Made by a program: the position numbers and the translations under genes. Shown here in pieces: positions 34,934 to 47,600 of a stretch of DNA of 64,000 nucleotides. The stretch's first letter is position 1. The number at the start of each line of letters is the position of its first letter. The notes below the pieces were generated by a model. That model was not told where the DNA came from. It did not search any database and was given only the letters and a program-made list of their open reading frames with translations. The stretch is from Umbilicaria muhlenbergii. Its lineage: Eukaryota; Ascomycota; Lecanoromycetes; Umbilicariales; Umbilicariaceae. Location: contig KK106983.1 in assembly GCA_000611775.1 (NCBI GenBank), forward strand, positions 2,414,808-2,478,807, read 5' to 3'.

Positions 34934-35959
34934 ATGGCACTCAGGGAAAGCTTCGACCATTCTCTGTGCAGGACCGATCAGATGCTAACGGCTGCTTACA
35001 GACTCTTTCCGCGCAGAGCGCTGCAGCTTTGGACAGAGACCTCATGAGCGTTGGGGGCTTCTCACTTGATCAATTGATGGAGTTAGCTGGTCTTTCTGTT
35101 TCTCAGGCTGGTATGCAACTTTATATATCCGGGAAACAACAGGTTATTGATCGGGGAGGGCAGTCTATAGAGTGCACCCTCCAAGTAAGGGAAAGAAGGT
35201 CCTGGTGGCTTGTGGCCCTGGCAACAACGGTACGGGGTTTTCAGCAACGACGAGCATAACTGCTCATACTTCCTAGGAGGAGACGGGCTCGTGGCCGCCC
35301 GCCACTTGTGGCATTATGGCTACAAGCCAACCGTCTTCTATCCGAAACAGAGCAACAACGAGTTATATCAGGTGTCGTCCCGGTGTATCAACATACCACG
35401 GACCTTAGCTAACGGGCACATAGCGCCTAGCAACCCAGCTCAGGAATCTCGACGTACCATTCACCGATGACTTCGATGGCACCATGAAGGAAACCAACCA
35501 TATAGTCGATGCTATCTTCGGTACTGCCTTTTGAAGGAGCCTGACGAGGCCATTTCTGACCATATGCAGGTTTCAGTTTCTCCGGCGAGGTTCGTGAGCC
35601 ATTCGCGGCCGTCATTTCGGCGATGGAAAAGACCAAAATTCCCGTTACCGCTGTGGACGCGCCGTCTTCATGGAGTATCGAGGACGGACCTCCTAAATCA
35701 GGCCCTGGATCGACCTTTCAGCCAGCGGCGCTGATAAGCTTGACCGCACCAAAACCGCTGGTCAAGCACTTCAAGGGGAGGCATTTTGTTGGTGGACGGT
35801 AGGCGTTGCATTGCTCCACCACTCACCCTTTCCGAATGCAAAAGCTGATCGTTGATAAGGTTCGTCACCCCTGAAATCGCAAGCAAGTATAACCTCGATG
35901 TTCCTGATTACAGTGGTGTCGATCAAGTCGTGGAGATCGATGCAGGTCATAGGCTCTAA
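34934..35959 (+). CDS. NAD(P)HX epimerase (YjeF_N domain)
   Basis: Exons 34934-34945, 35002-35110, 35164-35229, 35277-35371, 35424-35520, 35570-35798 and 35860-35959 close to 235 codons. The enzyme epimerises damaged hydrated NAD(P)H so that the partner dehydratase can repair it. Hallmarks are [95 protein letters not shown] and [20 protein letters not shown]. Six introns look ordinary except the first. MALR at 34934 fits the MALK start expected in homologues, but then the donor is GAAAGC (GA-AG). A branch-site-like GCTAAC lies inside (near 34984). Alternatively, an exon 34764-34796 (MTGFAALAYIV) with a strong GTGAGT donor also joins in frame. This is the last host gene before the AT-rich compartment. 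Confidence 0.9.
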
Positions 35960-36629
35960 ACTGTTGTTTTGTCCATATTTCTGCCACAAACGACTTCATT
36001 ACAGATTCGCCATTTCAAGCTGCCCGTAGATTAAAACCTTGGGTGATATGAGCCTGCTACCCTATCACCGGTCACGTGATTCCCTTTCTCTGTTCGCTGA
36101 TATTGTTGGCTGTCAAGATGTACCTGTAAGGGACATCTCAAAGCTTTTGAAAAGTGCCTTTCAGAGGCGTCAAAGCTAAATATTATAACACATAAAGCTT
36201 AACAGATTCTAGGTTTGAAGATAAATGAGTAGTATTATATAAAAGTTAAAGTATTTAGTAGCTTCTATGTAGTGTAGTATTAACTACATATAGAATAGTA
36301 ACTAATGAGGTTTAATAATAAAATATTAGTACTTTTAGTATTACATAACTTAAATATAAATTATATATATTTATTGTTATTTCTTTATTAAGTGTATATA
36401 GTTTAAAATTATGACACTAATTAGTAATTATTATAACATATTGAGCTTAGCGCTTTTTAAGTGACTTGATAATATACATAATAAAACTCTGCAATTTTTT
36501 TTTCACTCTTTAATTATTTGTTCTATATAGTTAAAATTATATAATTTATATATATTTATATTTTATGTTGTTAAATACCTTGATTATACTTTCTTTTCTA
36601 ATATGGGATGCTATAATTTAACAATTTTA
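35960..36629. other. Compartment boundary: gene-rich to AT-rich DNA
   Basis: Up to about 36,130 the DNA is like the host genes. From about 36,180 it becomes very AT-rich and rich in TA steps, without open frames. This 450-bp strip does not resemble the CA/TG-rich retroelement DNA that follows and may be an older, fully decayed repeat. Confidence 0.7.
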
Positions 36630-36678
36630 TATAAGAGGCTGATTTATGACAGTTGTTGTATAAATATTGAATGAGATG
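36630..36678. repeat. Repeat B, left copy, first piece
   Basis: This begins TATAAGAGGCTGAT and matches 59204 onward (TGTAAGAGGCTGAT...). The copy is cut by element A at AGATG and resumes at 44184. Confidence 0.75.
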
Positions 36679-37024
36679 TGTAACAGGTGATGTCATAGTG
36701 ATTGAAGTAATACTGTCATTCACTAAACTGTTCAAGTCACTGATTGAATAGAACTTAGAAGATAAAACTAGTAGATTGCCTTTAATACATGAGTTGAGCA
36801 TGAACTTCTAACTATAAATCTACCTGTGATTATATAGACTCTAGGAGACTCATGTGATTGAGGTAATTATAATAATTAAACCCTTAATTACTCTGAACAG
36901 CTCAATCACTTTGATTAAGATGATCAAGGTGTTTAAGCCTTCACTCATTTTAATCACTTTAATTGATATCAATTATCTGCTGCAAGTGTGTACTTTTAAG
37001 TACTGTCTTGATTAAGTCATAACA
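36679..37024 (-). repeat. LTR of element A (3' LTR in its own orientation)
   Basis: This 346-bp copy is matched by 43833-44178 and is preceded by target duplication AGATG. Confidence 0.92.
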
Positions 37025-39246
37025 TTAACTCTCCTCACAAGGTTTTCATCCTCAGAAATTAAAAGCCCCTCATGTTTTACTTCAGTGACAGAAAGATTAT
37101 TTAATTCTTAATTTATCACTTCTGTCTGATTGACTGTATCATTAATTATAAAAATCTTGTCATGTGATCTTGTCACTGCTGCATCTCTGATGACTGTGAG
37201 TATTTTATGTTTGTAAAATCTGACTGTTGCAGTTCTTGTGTTCAGTCAGGTGTTGCTTGTGACCTTATGATTTCTTCAACTGAGCTGAATCATGTCAGAG
37301 AGGAACTTCTTCATTTATGAAAAAAAAAGGCAGACATTTCTGCTAAAAAGTGAGAGTTGAAGATGAAGAAAAAAAGACTTCATAAACAAATTACTCTCCT
37401 TGAGAAGCAGCAGATGAATTTGATTCATATTAAACTTTAAAACATTGAAGAACTGAAGCAGAAGGAGTTGATGCAAAGTTAAATTATTAATCTTCTTTTT
37501 AACTTCTTTGAATCCTTCATTGTTCTTGATAACTGACTGGCAGCAGATTCCTTTGATGAAACTGATGTAACTTCACTGAATAATGAGTAAAATTCTCTGT
37601 TGATTCTCATGTGTTCTCTGCTGTGTCATAACCTTTTCATTTGATCAGGTAGTGAGGTTTATCATTCATCTCTTGTTGATTTAAAATTTCCTCTACCTCA
37701 AACTCAGCATCTTGACTCTCAGGGTTGATTTCTGATGAATTATCTTATAATGATGTTTTCAGGTCTGCTGATTCAAGTAGAAATACATGAAATACTGAGT
37801 GTATTTGCATAATTAATGAAAGTTTAAGTTCATAGTTAACACTTTCTTTCTTCTTTGAAATGTGAAAAGATCTCAGCTTCTTGTGATTTAATTTATTACT
37901 TAATCACTTTGTCTTGATGTTGTGACACAGGAGGTATACTTTATTCTCTTTTTTAAAAATAAGTTTCTTATCTCTTTTTTTATTATGATATACTGCTGAC
38001 TTTATTAAGGTAAATTTTATGTTTCATTAAAGTTCCTGATGAAGGTCCTTTAATCAGTTTACTTGTACTTTCACTTTTTGTATTATCATTATCAGCTCTT
38101 TTGCTTCATTCATAGATGAGTTAAATTTGTAATTAATGTAAAACAGTGATACTCCTGTTGATTCTGTTGTCATCATGTTATAAGTTAACTGAGTTATCAG
38201 TAAGAGTTCTACTCAATTGATTTATTGATAATTAACATAATAGCACAGGTATTGTTTCAACATCTGATTTAAGTGTTCAGTTTATTCATTCATCTGAGGA
38301 TGATATGCAGTGAACAGCTTATGATGAATTCTCAATTGATTCATTAATGATTTTCAAAACTTGAAAGTGAAGAGTTTATCTCTGTCTGAGATTATTTCTT
38401 CTGATAATTCATGGTTGACTGTTATGATTTTTAAGAACATGTATGTTAGTTCTTCTGCTGATGATGATTCTTTATATGATAAAAAGTATTCATACTTTGT
38501 GAGTCAATCTGTTATAACAAGTATTGTGTTATACAATACTTTCATCAGAGGTTCTTTTGACTTTGACAGTTTTATCATGAAGTCTAATGTGGTGCTCAAT
38601 CATGATTGTGATAATGTTAATGGTGATTTTAGCAATCTGTATGATTTATGACGCTTCACTTTATTCTTTCAGCAGATGTCATACTTTTAAATGATTTCTT
38701 CAACTTTCTTCCTCAATCATGAGAAGTAGTATGTTCATATGAGTCATTTTATTGTCTTTTCAACTCCTTGATGTTCATTCATTTTGCTGAAATGACATTC
38801 TTCTATCAGCGTCTCTCATAAGCTGACTGATACATAAATTAAGTTTTAAAAAAGTAAGAGGCCTTCTTGCTTTTTAAAGCTTTCATGATTATTAATATTC
38901 TGAAGGACTTGCTGTGCTAATTTATCATTCTTCAACACTTTTTAAACTCAACTTTTGAAAATATTATTCTCAACTTTTATCATAAAGTTAACTTCTCTGT
39001 TATATATTATGCTTTCTTGCTCATTCTCCTGAAGGATAACCTGATTCATGATTGATTTTTCCTGCAGATAATCAGCTCATCAGTTAAAAGTGTTCACTTT
39101 GACATTCTCTAATTCTTTTTGATAATGAATTTTAAAATTATATTGTGATAATTCTTCTGATCAATGAACCTGTCTTTAATTCAGAACTTTCATTGTCATA
39201 AAATATAACAGATTCTTGTGATCTGAATATACTTAAACCTCATCAT

Positions 39247-40360
39247 CAGCAATTTAGCAAGTTAGCTCTGAGTTAGTTTTTAGCACTTTGAGCGCTCTGA
39301 GCTTCTGATCTCATGTCCCAGCTAACAGCCGCTCTTAGCACCCTTTGAGCGCTTTGAGCTCAACCTTAAATCTTGAGCGGAACATCAAAATTTTGCGATA
39401 AAAAAACAGTTATTAAAACAATTGTTTAAACAAGTACACACACAGTGTTATAATAACAGTAAAACTTATAATAAGTAAACTTTTGCTAAAATTCACTTTT
39501 CTGCAATAAAAAATCATGATTTGTTGAGTCTGAAAGCACTGTATAAGTGTTGAGTTCTGAATATTTAAAGAACTTCAAGATTTTCATCACTTAAAAATCT
39601 ACACACTTTAATAACTTTTGCACCTCAACAGATACGAAGAAACTTTCAATGCACAAGTTATAAAGAACAGTATTCTCTATTAATGTTAAACTAAAAGTTT
39701 CTTCATAACTGCTGTTGTTCTTAAGTTATATTTAATTCAAGTTTTCAACAGCGAAAAATCTTTCAAAAAAAGTCACATACTTTGAATAACTATTGCGCTT
39801 TTATACTTATAATATAACTTTCAGTTTATAAGGTGTAGAGAATAAGCTGTTTAAGAGTTTTCTGATACAAAGTTTCTTTTTATGTGTTGTTGTTATTGAG
39901 TTATTCAAAAAGTCATTAAAAATCTGTTTATTAATGTTGTAATTTTCATCACTGAAAGTTTGAAATCAATATAACTTTTTAACAACAACAGTTATAAAAA
40001 AACTTCAAGTTATAAAACTGTTTAATAGCTTATTCTCTACAACTTATAAACTGAAAATTATATCATAAGTATAAAAGCGCAATAGTTAATCAATATGCTA
40101 ATATATTTATAATTAGTTAAAAGTTTTTTAATTCATAACTATTGCAAATTAAAACTTATAAAGAAATCTTTAGTCTATAAAGTGTACAGAATAAAGAGAT
40201 TTAAAACTTTTCAATAAAAAGTTTCTTATTATTCATGAAGGTATAATAGTTATTTAAAGTGTAAGATTTGTATGAGCTTATTTACTGCTCAGAGAGTGCT
40301 CTGAGCGCATAAAGTACTATTAACTAAAATCTTATTTTTGAGCGGGCTGCCAAGTTGCGG
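39247..40360. mobile_element. 1.1-kb fold-back (non-autonomous) insert inside element A
   Basis: The ends are imperfect inverted repeats (CAGCAATTTAGCA at left; reverse complement CCGCAACTTGGCA at right), bordered by CATCAT and ATGATG. Inside, a ~70-bp block near 39,785-39,850 recurs inverted near 40,020-40,095, so much of the insert can fold back. It separates two parts of the RNase H region of element A. Its outer parts keep CpG-containing words (GAGCGCTCTGAGC) that are rare in the surrounding retroelement. No open frame was seen. Confidence 0.7.
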
Positions 40361-43300
40361 ATGATGTTTTGATCCTTTAAGATATACACATCATTGTTTA
40401 AATGTGTCAACAATCATTAATAACTCCTTGTCATGTATCTCATAACTCTGTTCAGCATTTAAAAACTTTCATGAGTAATAAGCTACTGATCACAGATGTT
40501 TTTTATTATTTAATTGATTAATGCATGCTTTTATAGCTTCATCTGACGTGTTCATCTCAAGTGTAATAAGTTTCTCAGGGTTGAAACTCATGAGAATTAA
40601 TTATGATGTGAAGTGCTTCTTCAGCTCTTTGAAGAATTCTTGTGCTTCAGTAAATTAAATAAACTTTCAGTCTTTCTTCATCAACTTTGTTAGAGGTGCT
40701 GTGATCTTGAAATATTTTTCAATAAACTTTCTATAGAAGTTTGCAAAGCTTAGGAAAAATTGTACTTCCTTAATATTTATCAGAACTGATCATTTAATCA
40801 TGAATTTAATCTTTTTTAAGTTCATTCATAGATCTTCTGATGTGATGATGAATTCAAGGAACTGAACTTCTTTGACATGAAAAAAACTTTTCTCAGACTT
40901 AATTCACAGATCAGCATCCTTTAATGCTTGCAGAACTTTTTAAACATGTTCAACATGTTGCTCTTTCATTTTTGAGTATATCAGTATGTTATTGAGATAG
41001 ATGATTATGAACTGATTCAAGTATTACTGCAAAACATTATTGATAAAAGCCTGAAAAGTCACGCGGGTGTTGATTAATTTGAATGATATCATCAAGTATT
41101 TATATGATCTTGAATGTGTTTGAAATGCAGTCTTTTATTCATCACCTTCTTTTATTCATATCTGGTTGAATGCCTCTGAGATATTAAACTTTATGAATCA
41201 CTGCACTCCTTGAAATCTATCCTGCAGTTTCATCATGAGTGATAGTGAGTAGCTGTTTTTTATCATTATGTTGTTCAGTGCTTTGTAGTCAACACACAAT
41301 CTCAATGATTCATCTGATTTTGAGACAAATAATATTACATATTCAGCTGAAGACTGAGATTCTTGAATGAATTCTTTTCATAAGTTCTTCTTTAAATATT
41401 CTCACAAAGTATTTAACTTCTGAGGTGACAATGAGTATATAGATTGCTTTATTAATTTACACTCTTTCATGATTTTGATTTTATGATCTCATTTTTAATA
41501 TTTCAATAAGACGTCCTGTTTCTTAACTGCTGTAAATAAATCTTCAAAGTCTTTATATTCTTTAGGGATAGATAACTTGATAATAAGATTTCAATCATTA
41601 TTGACTCATCTAGTTCACAGTATCTTTGCATCAGAATTTTTTAATTCCTCATGTATCTCTTCTGCTGTCATAGTGAAGACTTTCACTCCTTCAGGTAAGT
41701 TTAAAACTGAATATAACTTCATAAAAGTGCTTTCTTTTGTGAAGTATATCTCATTCTCAGTTCAATCAATCATAGAATTGACTGTATAAAGTTAAAGTAT
41801 GTTTAAAACTATGTCACTTCCTGGCTGCTCTGTAATGTTGAAATGAATATTTTCTCAGTATCAACTGATCTGAACAGGTATCAGAACTGTTTCTTTGTTT
41901 ACATGATCATTATTGTGTTTCATGAGAGTTTTATTAAAACCTTGAAGTAAATAAGAATTTTACTTCTTTTGAATTTTGATCCTGTTTGTTTTTGCAAATT
42001 ATGAATTCAAGAAATTCCTCATGCAGTCACTGTTGATTAACAATCTGACTGAGTGACCTTTTACTTTAACTCAGACATGAAAGTTGCTCATGTCTTCTAT
42101 GACAGTGATTTCTTTAATAATCACTTCTTTCAGAGGCTTTAAATTAAGCATCTTCAGAGACCTCTGACCTGAAGGGCTCTTTAGTTTTTTGAACTAAATA
42201 AGAGGAATCTCAGATTCTCTCTCACATACTTGAAGTCCTTTGAGTTGACTTTCTTGTCTGAGTATCATATTGAGTTCAGCTTTAAGTATTCACTTCAGAG
42301 TTCTTAAACTTTCATTCATAGTTTTCTTGAGATGTGTGCTCTGTCAAGGGTAATGTACCCTCCTTTAATGATGAATTTTGAGTCTTTTGATGAGGTTTCT
42401 TTGAGTATGTTTTAATAATTTATGTTCTTAATCTCACCTTTTTGAGTGAATGCATTTTTAATCATTCATAGGATTCACTTCTGCAATAAACTTACATGAT
42501 TTTCATAATTTTCAGGAGATTTTTTCATCACTTTAAATACTTCTTCATAAGTTTTCAATCACTGTTCTTCATGAATGAATGCTTAAATGTCATCATTCTT
42601 TTCAATAAGCTTCTCTGAATCTTCAGAGTTTATTATCTTCATGAAGTCTTCTTCCTCACTAAATGAGGGCATTATTTTATCACTGTTAATGTAGTTGCCT
42701 TCTTGATTGAATTAATCTCATCAAGTTTGTTGTTTCTTCAAGTTCATGACTTAATTTAAATGAGAAGTAGTGACGTATTCTCTTATTTTTTTAAGTTGAT
42801 GTGAAAATCATTCAGAGTCATCTTTATTACTTTGATATGTGCAACAGTCATTATTGTAATATGTTGTTTAAAACATAACATCATGACTACTCTTGTCCTT
42901 TGCTTTTCACATAGCAGTGTATGTCTTCTTTGATTGAACAGTCTTTTCAGGGACTCAACAATCATGAGTGAAGTGTCTCAGTTTTTCACAGTTATAATAA
43001 TTGTTCTCATGAGGTTTTTCTTTCTTTCCTGAAATGCTCTTTCACTGAAACTGATTCACTTGAGCAGTTGTGTTGATTTTCATAAATTGAGGTTCATAAT
43101 AAAGTTTATTATTGTATTAATGCTCATGATTCTTTTCAGTCCTTCATGATACAAAAATCTTGTGACTCTTTTTTAAACTTCATTTATAAACTCAGTTGTC
43201 AATGATGATCAATCATTCAATCATTTCTGAGAGCATGATAAAGTGTTCAGTCTTGAAGATTTCATTCTTAATCATGTCCTTCAGTCTCTTATAATATTGC

Positions 43301-43832
43301 GTCATCAGAGCAATATCATCTCAGTTCATGTATAAGATGAGTTTTTAAAAGTTCATGACATAAGTCACAGCTACTTCTTTCTGCTGAATATTATAAATCT
43401 CTCACTTCATCATCTTCTCTTCATTAACTGTTTTAAACATTATTCTTATCTGTTTCTTGAACTTCTTCAGATCATGAAATATTTTATTAATTAAATCATC
43501 TTAATCCTTCTTCTTGTTATTGAGATAGTCTCAGAGAATAAATTCAAATCAGTTCAAAGCATCTGACCTCAGATGTGAGGAAGTGAACAACACTTTCTCT
43601 GCTTTTGATATGAACAGAGAATTGTTGAACTGTAAGTATGTATCAAGTTGAGTGAAGAATGAATTTAACATTCTTCTCTCATTAAGAAACTTATCTGGCA
43701 ACAGAATCTTAATTTAAACTGCTTTATCAAAGATCTTTATGACTGATTGACCTCACTCAGTGAAAGTAAACATCATGAGACTGATGAGTCAGTTTGTTGC
43801 ATGACTGATACCCTGTAAGTTGATACTCAAAG

Positions 43833-44178
43833 TGTAACAGATGATGTTGTAGTGACTGAAGTAATACTGTTGTTCACTGAACTGTTTGAGTCACTGATTG
43901 AATAGAACTTAAAAGATAGAACTAGTAAATTACCTTTGATACATGAGTTGAGCATGAGTTTCTAACTATGAATCTACCTGTGATTATATAAACTCTAGGA
44001 GACTCATGTGATTGAGATGATCATAATGATTAAACTCTTGATTACTCTGAACAGCTTGATCATCCTGATTGAGGTGATTAAGATGTTCAAGCTCTCACTC
44101 ATCTCAATCACTTTGATCAGTATTAATTATTCATTGTAAGCATGTACTTTTAAGTACTGTCCTGACTAAGTCATAACA
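43833..44178 (-). repeat. LTR of element A (5' LTR in its own orientation)
   Basis: This 346-bp copy has the same length as its partner and is followed by AGATG at 44179-44183. Confidence 0.92.
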
Positions 44179-44183
44179 AGATG

Positions 44184-44495
44184 TTATAAGCAATATAATC
44201 ATGATAAAGTTAATGCAGTGATGATATGTCTTTTATTAAGTGAGAAAAACATTAATCACTGAGAAAGAAGATCTTTTTCTTCATGTGTAAAGTTTTCACT
44301 TAATGCTCAAGTGCTACTCACTGAGTCATTATATAAATGAATTATAATAATATACTGTTGTACTGTCATACTGTCATATTATCATATTATTATATATAAT
44401 GATCTTGATACAGCATTTCCCTTCTCATAACATCATCCTCAGAGTCAACTGACTGCTTATACACCTCATTATGATGTCATGATAGTTGAGGTTGT
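44184..44495. repeat. Repeat B, left copy, second piece
   Basis: This continues the match to the intact B copy (GCAATATAATCATGATAAAG ... ATCATGATAG). It is cut again by element C at GTTGT. Confidence 0.78.
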
Positions 44496-44662
44496 TGTTA
44501 TGATTATATCATAACTTGAGCGGTTCACTTTATATGCTCACTCATCATATTGAGCCTAGCGCTGAAACTAGTACTAGCGTAGATTATTTTGCATATAGCA
44601 GGCTTTCACGTCATTAGCAGAATTCAATTCTTTTACAACTCACATTTGACTTATGCTTAACA
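44496..44662 (+). repeat. 5' LTR of element C
   Basis: This 167-bp LTR contains TTGAGCCTAGCGCTGAAACT and is preceded by GTTGT. Confidence 0.93.
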
Positions 44663-47600
44663 ATTTGATAGCAACACTGAATCAAGCATTATAAACTGCT
44701 TGATTGAATCAGGCCTCCTTGTATCACTCAATTTGAGTGAGTCAATCAAGGTTTTTCATCATTTTTCCTTCACCACCTAGCTGAGTCTGAGGCAGTCACG
44801 TCATTAAGCACTACTTCATCATCAAAACCTCTCATTATCATTCAATTAAGCTGACGGCCACTACTCCCCTTGCTTTGAACTCCGCTACTGTTGATTTGTG
44901 CTTTCAACTTCAGGATTTCATTAAGTCTGAGCACATCTGAGCTGAAGATATCACTGTCTTGAAATGACAAGCTATAGTCTGAGCTACATGTGAATGAACT
45001 CAGTTAAACCAGCCCTCTGAACGTCACATTGAACATCAGACTCAGTTAAGCTCAAGAGAGCTTCTCACCTGACCTGCAGAGTGAGCAACTGACAAGTCAT
45101 GTTTACACTGAGACTTAAATCAAGCTCTCAATGAGATCTCAAATCACTTCTTCAATTAAGTCTTTACTAGCTCTGCCGGTTCTACCACCTCTCTGAGTGA
45201 ACTCAACATTATAACAGTTAAACGCCAGAGCTCTTCAATGAATATCATCAATCTGATGAATAATGAAAGAGCAGGCCGGACCGGCCAAGGAACAGAGGAA
45301 GATCAGAGATTCATTAATACTCAACATCAAGAGTTAGCAGACATCATAACACAAGTGGTAATCACAGCTATGTTGATTCAGCAAGCAAGCAACACTGAAA
45401 GAACAGGCAATAATGAGAACAATGATGAAAGTACTTCAAATGACACTCTCAATTTTATCAACCTTACTGACCTTATCCTTACGCCTGTGATCTTACCACA
45501 GTTGACTCACTGAAAGGCAGATGAGATCAGTCTCTTTGATTCACATCTTGACAAGTCTCATGAAGATGATGAGATCATGACTGTCAGTAAAGACATCTAC
45601 TACTGCAGTGTAATGCTGTTTATTGAGTGAATTCAGAACATAATCACAATCAAGAGAGCTTAATTAATTAGAATGAATCTCAACACCTGCCTTCAAGGAG
45701 CTTCTTTAACTTAATATACCTCTGAACTCTTTAACCTAGAGAGAATAAGCCTTCAGAATAACAAGAACAGCATTGAGGAATGATGTTGAGCACTTAAGAC
45801 TCAGTTCAAGAAGTCAGCCTCTGTTGTCTTCATCAGCCTCACTTTCATTAAGTATATCATGATTAATGCATGAAGTCACTGAGAGCCTGCTGCCTATGTG
45901 CAGACAATCCTACATCATGCTAAGTCAGTCAACATTGATAATATTGAAAATCAATTAACCTTTGTTTATTAAAATATTGTCATTAACCTCTGAGCTTTTA
46001 TCAACCCCTCTACTGATATTATCATGATTAGTCAGTTCATCTTGACCCTTGAGCTTAAGAAGGACACTTGATGAGACATGCATTAATATGAGAGAAGTCA
46101 TGAAAATCACATGAGTAATCAACAGAATGATCATGAGCGTGATAATTAAAACTCTTGATTTGAAGGAAGTTGAAATGATCAGTATGACAGTTTTCTTTTT
46201 AATCTTTTTAATCAAGCTTCATTTCAGTCTCAGTATCAGTCTTCTTATCATCAAACACTTTTTTCTTCTTCAGATCACTCAGTTCAGAGCTTCTTTCAAA
46301 ACTCTTTTCCTTATCATTCAGTAAATCAGAACCTCTCATCTAATAGTTATCAGCAGTGACTTATCAATACAACCTTAATTTCACCTCAGGCTTCTACTGA
46401 CAATCAATGTCAGCTGTTGCAGCTTACTTCAGGAAACACAAACTTAAATTTATATCATGAGTCTTATCAGAATCAAGCTGAACAGTCATACAATCAGTGA
46501 AATGAAGGCAGATACAGGCCTAACTACCCTCAGCAGCTTAAAGTATATTATGATGAGATCAAGTACAATCAATTTAAGGATTATGAAAATGACTACTACA
46601 ACAATGATCATTTTGAGCAGGAAGATGGCTGAGCAAATCACATCATTAATGAAGATCAGGCTTTCCCTGAAGCTTATGAAAAGTCTCCCTCAGGAGTCAA
46701 TGAGAATGTTGATATTAATCATGTCATAAAGCAGGCTTCTTATTATTGATGAAGACTGAGCTTTCCCTGAAGCCTATGAAGAGCCTCCCTCAGGAGTCAA
46801 TGAGAATGTTGATATTAATCATGTCATAAAGCAGGCTTCTTATCACTGTCACTGATGCTCAGAATCCTTCAGCTTGAATAACATCTTACATAAGCACATC
46901 AGATCTAGCCATGATATTATCAAAGAGAGTCAAGACTTGACCTCAGAAGTCAAGCTCAAGTCAGCATATTCAACAGCATCAACATCAAATGAAGACTTAG
47001 TTCAGTCAAACACTATGAACACCTTCACCAAAGGCTATGAATTTCAAGGATGACGCTACGCCACAGTACAAGCTAGACTATCTCAGAATGATCAGGTAGT
47101 CTCAATATGCTTAAACATTAATTGTATCATCAATTTAATCAACTGAGGCTTCTTTAAGGAACATGCCCTGAGAGCTAAAGTCAAGAAAATAACCTCACTG
47201 ATGAAGGTTCAAGGACTAAACTTCAGCTCTCATGCTGCTGAAGATTATGTGAAATTAAACCTCTACCTCTCAGCTAAACATGATAAAACTGCAGTTATAT
47301 GCTGTGAAATTCATGTTGTTGATGACCTGAAGGTGAATATACTAATTGAAACTGACATTTTAATCTCAGAACAGATTGATGTACTGTTATCTTAATGAAA
47401 GGCAGTCATAAGGAGTTGTAAAAATGTTGAGCTGAACCTGAACATCACTACCCTACTGAATCAAACAAATCAATTATTATTATTAAATGATCAAACTACA
47501 GTACCTGCCTATGGTTCAACTATCATTCAAATCAAGCCTCTTAATGAATTACCCGCTGATTGAGACTTATTATTTGAACTGAAGTGTAAGCTTGCGGACG

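Larger units (their letters stand above)
36679..44178 (-). mobile_element. Element A: degenerate Ty3/gypsy LTR retrotransposon, 7.5 kb
   Basis: Two 346-bp LTRs (36679-37024 and 43833-44178) have TG...CA ends and are flanked by the same 5-bp target duplication AGATG (36674-36678, 44179-44183). LTR differences are almost all transitions. Coding lies on the minus strand: a gag zinc-knuckle-like region near 42.9-43.0 kb, reverse transcriptase near 40.6-41.4 kb, RNase H near 39.1-40.5 kb, and an integrase core near 38.3 kb. The order gag-RT-RNaseH-integrase is that of Ty3/gypsy. It is a fossil with many breaks in every domain and no long open frame. It is inserted in repeat B and itself carries a fold-back insertion. 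Confidence 0.88.

Noticed and set aside
38361-38651. 96-codon plus-strand open frame
   Set aside because: It lies antisense to the integrase region of element A and is a by-product of biased composition.
45238-45513. 91-codon open frame as a host gene
   Set aside because: It lies in the gag region of element C between its LTRs and is a fossil remnant.
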